A DNA stretch of 64,000 bases from Arthrobacter globiformis (GTDB lineage: Bacteria; Actinomycetota; Actinomycetes; Actinomycetales; Micrococcaceae): NCBI RefSeq assembly GCF_030818015.1, contig NZ_JAUSZX010000001.1:3534001-3598000 (forward strand), written 5' to 3'. The notes under the pieces are model-generated. The model saw only the letters and a list, made by a program, of their open reading frames with translations, did not search any database and was not told the origin of the DNA. Positions 25,318 to 35,334 of the stretch are shown in pieces. Made by a program: the position numbers and the translations under genes. Every line of letters begins with the position of its first letter. Position 1 is the first letter of the stretch.

Positions 25318-28305
25318 TCAGCTGCTGGGTGACGGCGTCGGCGTCGCGGACGGCGACGTCGGGCTGCTGGCAGTTCCGGTGCCAAGCCTCGCCTCGGCGT
25401 CGAGCGCCTTCTTCAGCGCCGCTGACAGCTTCTTCTGCTGCTCGCCGTACGCCGCAAAGTCACCCTTCGCCAGTGCTTCCTGGCCGGCCTTTATGGCCGC
25501 ATTGGCTTCATCCAGGGCTGCCTTCAGCGCTGCCTTGGCATCCGCCGAACCCGTTGGAGGCGGTGTGGTCCCGCCGCCCGGAGTCGTCGGTGTCTTGCCG
25601 TTGTTCGGCGAGTCTCCGGCCTGGGCTCCGGACCGGCCCCCAAACAGCTGGTTGAGGGCCTCGTCCAGGGTGGGGGCGAAGCCGATCTTGTCGCCAAAGG
25701 CAACGAGCACCCTCTGCAGTGTCGGGTAGGAGGTCTCACCCGTGGACTTGAGGTAGACGGGCTGGATGTATAGCATGCCCCGGGCGGCGGGAAGTGTCAG
25801 CAGGTTGCCGTTAAGCACATCCGATGCACCCTGCCGCAGCAGGTTCAGCGCCTGTGAGACTGCAGGATCCGAGTTGAACTTGTTCTGCGCCTGGCCGGGG
25901 CCGGGCACCTGGGCTTCGGGCGGAACCTGCAGGAGCCTGAGCTGCCCGTAGCTGTCCGCCTTCACGCCCTTCTTCGAACCGGCGTCGGAATCGGCCGCGA
26001 GGAAGCCGTAAAGGACGTTGCGGGCATTGTTGTTGACCACCTGCGGAATGTAGGACGACGTCAGCTGGAACGCAGGAGTCTTCTGGTCCGGCATCTGCAG
26101 CGACATGTAGAACGGCGGCTGCTTGACCTCCTGGGACACGGTGGGATCGTTCGGAACGCTCCAGGCGTCGTCGTTCTTGTAGAAGCTCACGGGGTCCGTC
26201 ACGTGGTAGCGCCCCAGCAGCTCACGCTGGACCTTGAACAGGTCCTCCGGGTAGCGGACGTGGCTCATGACAGCGGCGGACATCTCCGAATAAGGCTTCA
26301 GGGTGGAAGGGAACACCTTCTGCCAGGCCTTCAGGAGGGGATCCTGTTCATCCCACGCATAGAGCGTGACGGAACCGTCGTAGGCATCCACGGTGGCCTT
26401 GACCGAGTTGCGGATGTAGTTGACGGAGCTGTTGGGCAGCGCCACATTGCGGCCGGCGGTGGTCTGCGAATCGGTGGTGGCGTCGGAAAGCTGTTCCTGC
26501 TGCGAGTACGGGTAGTACTGGCTAGTGGTGTAGCCGTCCACGATCCACTTGACCCGGCCGTCAACGACGGCGGGGTAGGCGTTGCCGTCGACCGTCAGGT
26601 AGGGAGCCACCTTCTGCACGCGTTCCCGCGGGTTGCGTTCGTACAGGATCTGGGACGCGTCGTTCACGCCGTCGGACAGCAGCAGGTCCGAGGACTGGAA
26701 CTTGATCGAGTACAGGACCTTGTTGAAGAAGCTGCCAACGTTCGGGCCGCCGTTTCCGGTGAAGGTGTACTGCGTTTCGCCGCCCTCCTTCGACGCCGGG
26801 CGGTCCTGCTCGCGGTGCGGTGCGCCTTCCGGGGCACCCACGATCGAGTATTCCGGGGAGTCCTCGCCGAAGTAGATGCGGGGTTCGTAGGTCTCGTCGT
26901 TGCCGAGGACGCCGGTGGACGGGATGCCGGACTGCAGGAACTCCGGCTTTCCGTCTGCCGTGAACTTGTTGCCCTTCGCGGCAACAACACCGTAGCCGTG
27001 GGTGTAGACGACGTGGCGGTTGAGCCAGGACTGCTGGTCGGCGCTGAGGCCGTCCGGGTTCAGCTCGCGCACGGCGATGACGGTGTCCTGCACCTTGCCG
27101 TCCACCATGTACCGGTCGACGTTGAGCGCTTTGGGGAACTGGTAGTACGGGCGGAACTGCTCAAGCTGCGAGAAGGCGTCAGAGATGAGGTTCGGGTCCA
27201 GGAGCCGGATGTTGGCCGTGGTCTGCGCATCCGGGGCCAGGGCGCCGGCCGTGGTGGTGGTGGTGGCGTTGTACCGCTCCACCTTTACCTGGTCCAGGCC
27301 GTAGGCTGCCCGGGTCATGCCGATGTTGCGCTCGATGTACTTCCGTTCCAGGGTCTGCTCGGACGGGCGGACCTGGAACTGCTGGATGACCCACGGGTAG
27401 ACGCCGCCGGCCAGGATGGAGGTGATGACCAGCATCGCCGTACCGATGACCGGAAGCCGCCATTTGCCAATAATGGCTGCGACGATGAAGAGGATGGCCA
27501 CGAGGGCCGCCGCCACGGCAAGGATCGCCTTCGTGGGGATCACGGCGTTGACGTCGGTGTACAGGGCGCCCGCCCAGCGGCCGCCGCTGTTCTGCAGAGC
27601 GGAGTACCGGTCCAGCCAGAAGTTGATGCCCAGCAGGATCAGGAATGAGGCGCCGGTGACGGCGAGGTGGATCTGCGCGGCACGGCTCGTGAAGATGCCG
27701 CGTTCCATGATCCTGATGCTGCCGTAGAGGTAGTGCGTGAGGATGCCCGCGATGCCGGCCACGATTGCCACGCTGATCAGGAACCCGGTGACGAAGCCGA
27801 GGAACGGCAGCGTCATCAGGTAGAAGCCGATGTCGAGCCCGAACTCCGGATCTTTCTGGCCGAAGGACTCCTGGTTGAAGAACAGCATGACCTTCTGCCA
27901 CTGGCTCGAGGCGGCGCTGCCGGCGAAGAGCCCGAACAGCACGGGCAGCCCGGTCATGACCACCCGCCGTACGGGTTCCAGCTGCGCCTGGTAGCGGTTG
28001 AGGTTATCCCGGATTTCGGAGTCCGGCGCGTACACCGGGCGGGCGTGGTAGGCGATGCGGATCGCGTAAAACACGGCCGCGAACATGATGAGGAAGCCGG
28101 TGGCAAAAATGCCGATCCTCGCCAGGTTCTCAGTCAGGAACACCTCGAAATAGCCAAGCTGCTGGTACCACAGGACATCCGTCCACACATTGGCGAAGAA
28201 GATGAACCCGACAACAACCAGCGCAACAACGATGAGCGTGGGCGTCAACGCACCGCGCCTTGTCTGGAGTTTTCCGGGCGGGGTGGGGCTGGCAGGACGG
28301 GACAA
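25318..28305 (-). CDS. UPF0182 family large membrane protein
   Basis: 995 aa, function unknown (COG1615). TTG start at 28305, with GAGG eight bases upstream; the ATG slightly upstream is in another frame. The N-terminal third (about 1-330) has seven or so membrane spans (first at 22-40, second at 62-84); the remainder is a large extracytoplasmic domain with a conserved [13 protein letters not shown] and [22 protein letters not shown]. The C-terminal tail (from about 880) is Pro/Ala/Lys-rich with a short helical repeat. Homologue of M. tuberculosis Rv3193c and located next to the PDZ/Lon protease gene as there. Start weakly supported, gene certain. Confidence 0.92.
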   Translation of the reverse strand: MSRPASPTPPGKLQTRRGALTPTLIVVALVVVGFIFFANVWTDVLWYQQLGYFEVFLTENLARIGIFATGFLIMFAAVFYAIRIAYHARPVYAPDSEIRDNLNRYQAQLEPVRRVVMTGLPVLFGLFAGSAASSQWQKVMLFFNQESFGQKDPEFGLDIGFYLMTLPFLGFVTGFLISVAIVAGIAGILTHYLYGSIRIMERGIFTSRAAQIHLAVTGASFLILLGINFWLDRYSALQNSGGRWAGALYTDVNAVIPTKAILAVAAALVAILFIVAAIIGKWRLPVIGTAMLVITSILAGGVYPWVIQQFQVRPSEQTLERKYIERNIGMTRAAYGLDQVKVERYNATTTTTAGALAPDAQTTANIRLLDPNLISDAFSQLEQFRPYYQFPKALNVDRYMVDGKVQDTVIAVRELNPDGLSADQQSWLNRHVVYTHGYGVVAAKGNKFTADGKPEFLQSGIPSTGVLGNDETYEPRIYFGEDSPEYSIVGAPEGAPHREQDRPASKEGGETQYTFTGNGGPNVGSFFNKVLYSIKFQSSDLLLSDGVNDASQILYERNPRERVQKVAPYLTVDGNAYPAVVDGRVKWIVDGYTTSQYYPYSQQEQLSDATTDSQTTAGRNVALPNSSVNYIRNSVKATVDAYDGSVTLYAWDEQDPLLKAWQKVFPSTLKPYSEMSAAVMSHVRYPEDLFKVQRELLGRYHVTDPVSFYKNDDAWSVPNDPTVSQEVKQPPFYMSLQMPDQKTPAFQLTSSYIPQVVNNNARNVLYGFLAADSDAGSKKGVKADSYGQLRLLQVPPEAQVPGPGQAQNKFNSDPAVSQALNLLRQGASDVLNGNLLTLPAARGMLYIQPVYLKSTGETSYPTLQRVLVAFGDKIGFAPTLDEALNQLFGGRSGAQAGDSPNNGKTPTTPGGGTTPPPTGSADAKAALKAALDEANAAIKAGQEALAKGDFAAYGEQQKKLSAALKKALDAEARLGTGTASSPTSPSATPTPSPSS

Positions 28306-28434
28306 ACTCGTACCTCATAGCTTTGTCAGTTGCTGGTCATGATTTTAAGTTTTCAGTGGAAGGCCCGCATAGCGCCGGCACCGGCTGTCAATTAGTGCCA
28401 CGAGCGGACCGGAGCCTTAGTTCCTCGATTTAGT

Positions 28435-29595
28435 CTAGTTGTTGGTGCAGCCCGGAAGTCCCGACGTGTCGGCACCCTTGGCGGCCAGCTCCACGGCGGA
28501 CTTTGCCTCGTCCAGGTTTTCCACCTTGACCACCTGCAGCCCGTCCGGAACATGCCCCACAACCTCGGCGCAGTTTGCAGCAGGAGCCAGGAACATAGAG
28601 GCCCCGTCAGCCCGGGCACCGTGCATCTTCACCGCGATGCCGCCGATCGGGCCCACTATGCCGTCGGGGCTGATGGTGCCGGTCCCCGCGATGTGTTTTC
28701 CGCCGGTGAGATCCCCGGGCGTCAGGGTGTCCATGATTCCCAGGGCGAACATCATCCCGGCGCTCGGGCCGCCCACCTTGTCCAGGGAGATCTTCACGTC
28801 GAACGGGAAGGTGAAGCGGTACTGCAGCAGGACGCCCATGATGTACCGTCCCGACGGGTTCTTGGCCGGTGTCACCGTTTCGGTCACCTGCTTGCCGTCC
28901 CGGCTTACGACGACGACGGCGGGCTTCCCCTTTCCGGCGGCCAGTTCGTCCTGGATCACCTGCAGTGACGTGACTGGTTTGGCGTTGATGGAGGTGAAGA
29001 CGTCCCCCTTCTGCAACTTGCCCTGCGCGGCCGAACCCTCGGACAGGTCCGCTACTTCGAGCTTCTGCCCGTAAGGAATATCGAGCCCCTTCAGGGCCGC
29101 CGCCACGGCGTTCTCCTGCGACGTGGCCATGGCCACTGCGCTCTCCTGCTGGGATTCCTCCTTGGTTACGCCCGTCGGGAAGATCAGTTCCTCGGGGTAC
29201 ACCGCCTTAGAGCTGTCAAGCCACGCCGAGAACGCCTCAAAGACGCTCACGGGACCGTTGGGGCCGCCGTCGACATAGACAGTGGTGAGGTCGAGGTTCC
29301 CCTTGGCCGGGAACGTCTCACGGCCGGAAACGCTGATCACGGGCTTCGTATTTTCAGTGCCCAGTGTGTTGAACGTGGGCCCGGGCGATTCAACCACATA
29401 CGGGACCGGCAGGACTGCGGCCGTCACGCCCAGCCCGAGCGCAAGAAGCCCGGACAGTGTCATCGCGGAGATACGGGGATCCCTGCCCCGTGCACGCCGG
29501 GACCGGCGGGCATCCTCAGTTCCATCGGGATTCCCGCCACCCGCGGCGGGCGCCGGGGACTCCTCTGCGGGCTGGCCGCCCTTGGTAATCGTCAC
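28435..29595 (-). CDS. PDZ and Lon-type serine protease, YlbL-like
   Basis: About 386 aa. GTG start at 29595, chosen because AGAGG lies eight bases ahead; 23 extra codons upstream are possible. One membrane span near residues 45-66 (LSGLLALGLGVTAAVLPVPYVV), a PDZ domain (about 150-245), and a C-terminal S16 Lon-like domain with the catalytic serine in GGPSAGMMFALGI and lysine in GGIAVKMHGAR. An extracytoplasmic membrane-anchored protease. Divergent from the zincin-like gene. Confidence 0.92.
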   Translation of the reverse strand: MTITKGGQPAEESPAPAAGGGNPDGTEDARRSRRARGRDPRISAMTLSGLLALGLGVTAAVLPVPYVVESPGPTFNTLGTENTKPVISVSGRETFPAKGNLDLTTVYVDGGPNGPVSVFEAFSAWLDSSKAVYPEELIFPTGVTKEESQQESAVAMATSQENAVAAALKGLDIPYGQKLEVADLSEGSAAQGKLQKGDVFTSINAKPVTSLQVIQDELAAGKGKPAVVVVSRDGKQVTETVTPAKNPSGRYIMGVLLQYRFTFPFDVKISLDKVGGPSAGMMFALGIMDTLTPGDLTGGKHIAGTGTISPDGIVGPIGGIAVKMHGARADGASMFLAPAANCAEVVGHVPDGLQVVKVENLDEAKSAVELAAKGADTSGLPGCTNN

Positions 29596-29816
29596 TGAAG
29601 GACCTCTCCGCACCGCGTCGTTCAGCGCTGCACCGCGGCCGCAGCCCGGCGGACGGCCGGGCACAGCCTACATACGTTCCGGCTTCTAACACTACGCGTC
29701 CCTGCCTGCCGTTAGCTCTTTGCCTACAGCGAACGTCCCTGCTTTCGGCAGACAGCCGCTCCCGCACAGGGGTAGCGTGAAGTTGATTAATAGTCACACC
29801 GACGATCGGCGGGATC

Positions 29817-31289
29817 ATGACCTCCAATCCACTCAATCCGTCCAACGGCGACGACAATCCAAAGGATCCGCTGGCGGAGATGCTGCAGAACCTCATGGGC
29901 GGCAAGGGCCTGGGTGACATTGACCCCGCAGAACTGGCCAAAGCCGCCGGACTGCCGAACGATCCCAACCTGCTGGCCCAGATGTTCTCCCAGGTGCAGG
30001 CCATGATGAGCGCGCCCTCTGAGGGCCCCGTCAACTGGAAGCTTGCCCATGACAACGCCCGCCGTGTGGCCGCGGGCAGCGCCGACCCCTCGGTCACGTC
30101 CGCGCAGTCACGCGAAGTGGATGAGGCGCTGCGGCTTGCCGAACTGTGGCTGGACCAGGTCACGGACCTGCCCGCTACCGGCCTCATCGGCAAGGCGTGG
30201 TCACGCGCCGAATGGGTGGAGGAGACGCTCGGCACCTGGAAGCGGCTGACGGAGCCTGTGGCCAACAGCGTGGCCAACGCCCTCTCCACCGCCATGACGG
30301 AGCAGATGCCGGAGGAGATGAAGTCCATGATGGGCGGCGCCTCGTCCATGCTGCAGAACGTGGGCGGCGCCATCTTCGGCATGCAACTGGGCCAGGCCAT
30401 CGGCGCACTCTCCACTGACGTGGTCAGTTCCACGGACATCGGCGTTCCGTTGGCCGATCTGGAGATGGCACTGCTTCCCGGCAACGTGGCCAAGTTCGGC
30501 GAGGGGCTCAGCCTTCCCGAAAACGACATCCGGCTCTTCCTCGCCGTCCGCGAGGCAGCGCATGCCCGCCTGTTCGTCCAGGTTCCGTGGCTTCGCGGGC
30601 ACCTGCTGGGTGCCATTGAGGCCTACGCGCGCGGCATCCACATCGACACGTCGCGGATCGAGGAGCTGGCCCGGGACCTTGACCCCAGCAATCCGGAGGG
30701 AATCCAGGAGGCCCTCTCGCAGGGTGTCTTCATGCCGCAGCGCACGCCGGAACAGGATCAGGCCCTGCAGAAGCTGGAGACTGCACTGGCCCTGGTGGAG
30801 GGGTGGGTGGACGAGCTCACCGCTGCCGCCACGGAAAAGGTGCTTCCCTCGGCTGCAGCGCTCCGCGAAACAGTCCGTCGCCGCCGGGCCACCGGCGGTC
30901 CCGCGGAACATGCGTTCGCTTCCCTCGTCGGGCTGGAGCTGCGGCCCCGCCGCCTCCGCGAAGCCGCCGCGCTTTGGGCATCGCTCAAGGCCGAGCGCGG
31001 CATCGACGGCCGCGACGCCGTCTGGAAACACCCCGACCTGCTCCCCACTGCCGAGGATCTTGACGATCCCAAGGGATTCAGCGAACGCCGCAAGCTCGCC
31101 GAGGCCAGTGACAGCGAAGTGGACGACGCCCTCCAGAAGCTCCTGAACGGCGGCTTTGACAGCCCCGCCGATATCGACGGCGAAAAGACTGACGGCGACC
31201 AGACTGACGGCGACCAGGGCGAAGCCGAAAAGGCCGACGGCGACGAGGGCGAAGGCGGCGAGGGCGACGCTCCGAAGAGCCAGGCGTAA
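29817..31289 (+). CDS. Zincin-like metallopeptidase family protein (DUF2342-like)
   Basis: 490 aa; homologue of M. tuberculosis Rv3195 by similarity and place. The putative HExxH site reads R245-E-A-A-H249 in LAVREAAHARLFVQVPWLRGHL, so the first histidine is Arg. Other conserved segments are MMGGASSMLQNVGGAIFGMQLGQAIGALS and the VPLADLEMALLP stretch. A highly acidic tail (about 450-490) contains repeated TDGDQ. Proteolytic activity is uncertain because of the changed metal ligand. Divergent from the PDZ/Lon protease. Confidence 0.85.
   Translation: MTSNPLNPSNGDDNPKDPLAEMLQNLMGGKGLGDIDPAELAKAAGLPNDPNLLAQMFSQVQAMMSAPSEGPVNWKLAHDNARRVAAGSADPSVTSAQSREVDEALRLAELWLDQVTDLPATGLIGKAWSRAEWVEETLGTWKRLTEPVANSVANALSTAMTEQMPEEMKSMMGGASSMLQNVGGAIFGMQLGQAIGALSTDVVSSTDIGVPLADLEMALLPGNVAKFGEGLSLPENDIRLFLAVREAAHARLFVQVPWLRGHLLGAIEAYARGIHIDTSRIEELARDLDPSNPEGIQEALSQGVFMPQRTPEQDQALQKLETALALVEGWVDELTAAATEKVLPSAAALRETVRRRRATGGPAEHAFASLVGLELRPRRLREAAALWASLKAERGIDGRDAVWKHPDLLPTAEDLDDPKGFSERRKLAEASDSEVDDALQKLLNGGFDSPADIDGEKTDGDQTDGDQGEAEKADGDEGEGGEGDAPKSQA
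31188..31217 (+). repeat. Two tandem 15-bp repeats in the acidic tail
   Basis: ACTGACGGCGACCAG occurs at 31188-31202 and 31203-31217, encoding the repeated TDGDQ. A recent in-frame duplication. Confidence 0.85.
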
Positions 31290-31299
31290 CCAGCGGTCT

Positions 31300-31902
31300 T
31301 TAAAGAGCCGGTTCTGCTTGTCCTGTTTCGCCGGCCGCGAGGCCGCGCGACGTGGCAAACGACACGCCCTCCAGGAAGGCCTTGGCACGTTCCGTTTCGG
31401 GATACGCCTCCAGCAGTTTCCAGAACGCCGCGTTATGACCTGCCACCAGCAGGTGCGCGAGTTCATGTAGCAGCACATAGTCGATGACCCACTGCGGCAT
31501 GGGCCGGAGCTTGTCTGAAAGCCGGATGGACCCGTCGGAAGGGGTGGCTGAACCCCAGCGCGAGTTTTGGTTGCTGACCCACCGGACCGACGTCGGGGCC
31601 GACCTGCCGCCGAGGTACCTGGCCGAGAGCTGCGCAGCGTGCGCGGCCAGGGCCGCATCCGTGGAAGGCCGCCGCCCCGCACCGCTGGAACGCTTCTCCC
31701 CCTGGGTCCGGAGCTTCTCCAGCATCCGGTGAACCCAGTCCGATTCCTGTGCCCTGCTGAAATGGGCGGGGATTGCGACCACCGCGGTGCCGTTCTCCCA
31801 GAAGGCCGCGACTGTGCGGCGCCGCCGGGCGGAGCGGCGGACCTCCACGGGCGCGCCGTCGTGGGTGGTCAAAGGCGTGCTGGTCTCAAGTTTTCCAGGC
31901 AT
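31300..31902 (-). CDS. YgjP/SprT-like metal-dependent hydrolase
   Basis: 200 aa. Zinc-binding H-E-L-A-H (in LLHELAHLLVAGHNAAFW) with the third histidine in the downstream GHN, and the family segment NSRWGSATPSDGSIRLSDKLR. The ATG overlaps the uvrD2 stop (TAATG), so it is co-translated with the helicase. Function of YgjP-type proteins is poorly known; association with a DNA repair helicase here may be meaningful. Confidence 0.9.
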   Translation of the reverse strand: MPGKLETSTPLTTHDGAPVEVRRSARRRRTVAAFWENGTAVVAIPAHFSRAQESDWVHRMLEKLRTQGEKRSSGAGRRPSTDAALAAHAAQLSARYLGGRSAPTSVRWVSNQNSRWGSATPSDGSIRLSDKLRPMPQWVIDYVLLHELAHLLVAGHNAAFWKLLEAYPETERAKAFLEGVSFATSRGLAAGETGQAEPAL

Positions 31903-34076
31903 TACAGCGTGCTGCTTTCCGTCAGCACCGCGAGGACTGCCTCGCCGTACCGCTCCAGTTTGGACGGGCCAACGCCGGCGAGCCGGGCCAGTTCCTCAAG
32001 TGAGGACGGCCGGGCCTCGGCAATGGCGGTGAGGGTGGCATCGGTGAACACCACGAAGGCCGGGACGTCGGCGGAATGTGCGACCTCCTTGCGCCATTCA
32101 CGAAGCGCGTTGAACGTCTGCTCTTCATAGCTGGGCGGGCACTGGCTGCAGCGTCCAACCTTCCGCTCGGCCCCGCTGGCCAGCATGCTGCCGCAGACGC
32201 GGCAGGAAGCGGGGGCGGCCGCCTTGCGGCGCGGCGCGGCTCCCCTCCCCCGCGCGGCCGAGCTGGCCACCGAGTCCGGGCGGAGCCCGTCGAGGAAGCG
32301 GGACGGCTTCCTGTTGGCGCGCCCGCCGGGGGTCCGGGCGGTGGACCAGGAGAGGGACAGGTGTTCGCGGGCGCGCGTGATGCCGACGTACAGCAGCCGG
32401 CGTTCTTCGTCCACCGCGGCGGGAGAGTCTGCGAAGGAGATAGGCATGAGCCCTTCGCACATCCCCACGAGGAATACCGCGTCCCATTCAAGGCCCTTCG
32501 CCGCGTGCAGGGACGCCAGCGTGACCCCTTGGACGGTCGGGGCGTGTTGGGCAACGGAGCGCTCCTGAAGCTCGTTGACAAAGTCAGCCAGGCCGAACTG
32601 CGGCCCCCGATTCTGCGCCAGCTCGTCCGCCAGAGCCACCAGCGCGGCCAGGGATTCCCAGCGTTCCCGCAGGGCACCGCCGCTGTGCGGGGCGGTGTCC
32701 GTGTAACCAAGTGACGCGACGATGTCGCGCACCAGCTGGCCAAGAGGCTGGGGGTCGGACTCGGCCGCGGCACGGGTGGCTGCCCGGAGCTGCAGGATCG
32801 CGTCGCGGACCTCCTTCCGTGCAAAGAAGCGCTCGCCGCCGCGCAGCTGGTAGCCGATCCCGGCCGACGCCAGGGCCTGTTCGTAGGCCTCCGACTGGCC
32901 GTTGGTGCGGAACAGGACAGCGATTTCACTCGCCGGCACGCCGTCGTCGAGGAGAGTGCGAATCTTGCCGGCGACCGTTGCAGCCTCGGCTTCGTCATCG
33001 GTGCATTCGGTGAATTGCGGCTGGGGTCCCGGGTTCCGCTGGGCCACGAGCTTCAGCGGCGCGGCCCATGCGGCATCGGCCGCGGGTCCGCCGCTCCGGC
33101 GTGAGGCGAGCAGATCGTTGGCCAGCTTGACCACCTGCGGAGTGGACCGGTAGTCCCGGACCAGCTTGACCACGTTCGCGTCCGGGTACTGGGCCTTGAA
33201 TCCGAGGAGGTGCTTCGGAGACGCTCCCGTGAACGAGTAGATGGTCTGGCTGGCGTCACCCACGACGCACAGTTCATTGCGGCCGCCAAGCCAGAGTTCC
33301 AGGAGGCGCTGCTGCAACGGGGAAACGTCCTGGTATTCGTCCACCACGAAGTGGCGGTACTGTTCCCTGACCGTCGCCGCCACCTTGGGGTCTTCCTGCA
33401 GGATGCCGACGGTGATCAGGAGGACGTCCTCGAAGTCGATGACGTTGCGGTCGGTCTTGACGTCCTCGTAGGCCTGGAACACCCGGGCCACGGCCGTGAG
33501 GTCAAAGCCTCCCGGCGCGCCCCTGTCCTGCGCGTTTTCCAGGTAGTTGGCCGGAGTGAGCATGGACACCTTGGCCCACTCGATTTCCGATGCTAGGTCC
33601 CGGATGGAGACGCGGTCTGTGCTCAGCCGAAGCCGGCGGGCGGCCTCGGCGATCATCTGCGCCTTGTGGTCCAGCAGGTTGGGCAGCGTCCCGCCCACCG
33701 CCTGCGGCCAGAAAAACTGCAGCTGCCGCAGCGCGGCCGCGTGGAACGTCCTGGCCTGGACGTTTCCAACCCCGAGATCGCGGAGCCGGCTGCGCATTTC
33801 CGCTGCCGCGCGTGCCGTGAACGTGACTGCCAGCAGCCGCTGCGGGCTGTAAACGCCTGAGTGCACTCCGTAGGCGATCCTGTGGGTTATGGCGCGGGTC
33901 TTGCCTGTGCCGGCTCCGGCGAGCACGCAGAGCGGGCCAGTCAGGGTGGTTGCCACTTCCCGTTGCTCCGCGTCGAGGCCGCTAAGGATCCGGTCCTCGA
34001 GGGAGGCGTTGCCATCAGGATTTTCTGTCGTCACTTCTTGCTGCTTGCTTTGGGGATGGATGGGCTGCTCTGCCAT
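31902..34076 (-). CDS. uvrD2: ATP-dependent DNA helicase UvrD2
   Basis: 724 aa superfamily 1A helicase: Walker A GAGTGKTRA, Walker B VVDEYQD, motif VI VGITRAREHL. Distinctive C-terminus with a tetracysteine cluster (CRVCGSMLASG ... GRCSQC) and an HRDC domain (about 645-715, FNALREWRKEVA), matching mycobacterial UvrD2. Next to nudC (41 bases) and the YgjP gene, as in mycobacteria. Confidence 0.95.
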   Translation of the reverse strand: MAEQPIHPQSKQQEVTTENPDGNASLEDRILSGLDAEQREVATTLTGPLCVLAGAGTGKTRAITHRIAYGVHSGVYSPQRLLAVTFTARAAAEMRSRLRDLGVGNVQARTFHAAALRQLQFFWPQAVGGTLPNLLDHKAQMIAEAARRLRLSTDRVSIRDLASEIEWAKVSMLTPANYLENAQDRGAPGGFDLTAVARVFQAYEDVKTDRNVIDFEDVLLITVGILQEDPKVAATVREQYRHFVVDEYQDVSPLQQRLLELWLGGRNELCVVGDASQTIYSFTGASPKHLLGFKAQYPDANVVKLVRDYRSTPQVVKLANDLLASRRSGGPAADAAWAAPLKLVAQRNPGPQPQFTECTDDEAEAATVAGKIRTLLDDGVPASEIAVLFRTNGQSEAYEQALASAGIGYQLRGGERFFARKEVRDAILQLRAATRAAAESDPQPLGQLVRDIVASLGYTDTAPHSGGALRERWESLAALVALADELAQNRGPQFGLADFVNELQERSVAQHAPTVQGVTLASLHAAKGLEWDAVFLVGMCEGLMPISFADSPAAVDEERRLLYVGITRAREHLSLSWSTARTPGGRANRKPSRFLDGLRPDSVASSAARGRGAAPRRKAAAPASCRVCGSMLASGAERKVGRCSQCPPSYEEQTFNALREWRKEVAHSADVPAFVVFTDATLTAIAEARPSSLEELARLAGVGPSKLERYGEAVLAVLTESSTL

Positions 34077-34117
34077 GAAGGCGTCGACGGTAGGTGTGTT
34101 GCTGGCCGGCGGGCGGG

Positions 34118-35170
34118 TCAGTCCTCGGCCGGACGGTCCTGGATCACGCCGCCGTACCAGTGCTCGATGAGGGACCTGGCGATGGAGAGCCTGGTGGAGA
34201 TCACGATCTCACCGCTAAGCACGGCTTCCTGGACTTCCTCCCGGCTGAACCAGCGCGCCCTGGTAACCTCTACGCCGTCGGGCTTTGCTTCTGTGTCGTC
34301 GGTGACGGCTGTAAAGCCGAGCATGAGGGACGCCGGGAACGGCCACGACTGGGAGCCCAGGTACTGGCACGCCTTGACCCGCACGCCCACCTCTTCCTGG
34401 ATTTCCCGGACCACGGCCTGCTCGAGGGATTCCCCGGGCTCGACGAATCCTGCCAGTGTGGAGTAATTCTTTGCGTCCAGCGGACCTCCGCCGCCCAGCA
34501 GGACACGGCCGTCCGGGCCGACCACCGTGACGATAATGGCCGGGTCCGTGCGCGGGTAGTGTTCGGAGTTGTCAGCCGGGCACCGCCGGACCCATCCGCC
34601 GGCCTCCACATCTGTGACGGCGCCGCACCGCGGACAGTGGGTGTGGGTGGCGTGCCAGTTGGCAATGGCACTGGCCTCAACGAACAGTGCGGTGTGCGTC
34701 GGATCCAGTTGCGCGGCGACGTCCCGGAAGCCTCCCCAGGTGGCTCCGGCGGGCAAGCCGGCCGAACCGGGATCCACCGGTTCCGGCAGGATGAAAAGCA
34801 GGACGCCGGTTCCGGCGGGAAGGTCCTCGGAGCCGAGGGCCGCGCCGAGATAGATGATGTGCTCCGGGCCGGACGCCGACCTCTCGAGCCGGTCCAGCAA
34901 CGGTCCGGCTTCTGCCAGGACGAGCGCATCCCCGTGGACCAGCGCGTGCCGGCCGGACAGGAGCATGGCCTTGGCGGTTCCGGCCGCCAGGAGGTCCGGA
35001 ACGAGGCCGGGCCTCATCCGTTCAACCGACCCCCTGTTGACCATTGCGGGCCGAACCGGCAGCACGGTGTCGATGAGATGGTTGGCTAGCAGTTCGCCTG
35101 CCGCCAGCTGATGTTCCGGCATCGTGCCCGCCGCTTGACCGACCGGCGCAGCGGCCTCCGCGTGACTCAT
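34118..35170 (-). CDS. nudC: NAD(+) diphosphatase NudC
   Basis: 350 aa. Splits NAD(H) to NMN(H) and AMP, and removes NAD caps from RNA (known for NudC). Zinc ribbon CPRCG ... CPADN near residues 178-202, Nudix box GFVEPGESLEQAVVREIQEEVG, and the NudC-specific SQSWPFPASLMLGF. Normal N-terminal domain. Confidence 0.95.
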   Translation of the reverse strand: MSHAEAAAPVGQAAGTMPEHQLAAGELLANHLIDTVLPVRPAMVNRGSVERMRPGLVPDLLAAGTAKAMLLSGRHALVHGDALVLAEAGPLLDRLERSASGPEHIIYLGAALGSEDLPAGTGVLLFILPEPVDPGSAGLPAGATWGGFRDVAAQLDPTHTALFVEASAIANWHATHTHCPRCGAVTDVEAGGWVRRCPADNSEHYPRTDPAIIVTVVGPDGRVLLGGGGPLDAKNYSTLAGFVEPGESLEQAVVREIQEEVGVRVKACQYLGSQSWPFPASLMLGFTAVTDDTEAKPDGVEVTRARWFSREEVQEAVLSGEIVISTRLSIARSLIEHWYGGVIQDRPAED

Positions 35171-35334
35171 GTATCCACCGTACTGACTCGCAGTGACAAT
35201 TTACATTTCGGGAGGGCACCTGCAGACCCGGACAGTGCGTCTGTACTTGCCTCGCGGTATCCATATTTAGGTGGATCTCGAGACTCGCCGCGACACATCA
35301 TTGTCTTGGACGCCGCTCAATCTACCGTGGAACC

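Noticed and set aside
26203..27648. 481-codon plus-strand open frame
   Set aside because: Lies wholly opposite the UPF0182 gene; no start signal or protein features of its own.
30201..31682. 493-codon minus-strand open frame
   Set aside because: Antisense to the zincin-like gene and the in-frame overlap with the YgjP gene is spurious; no coherent domain.
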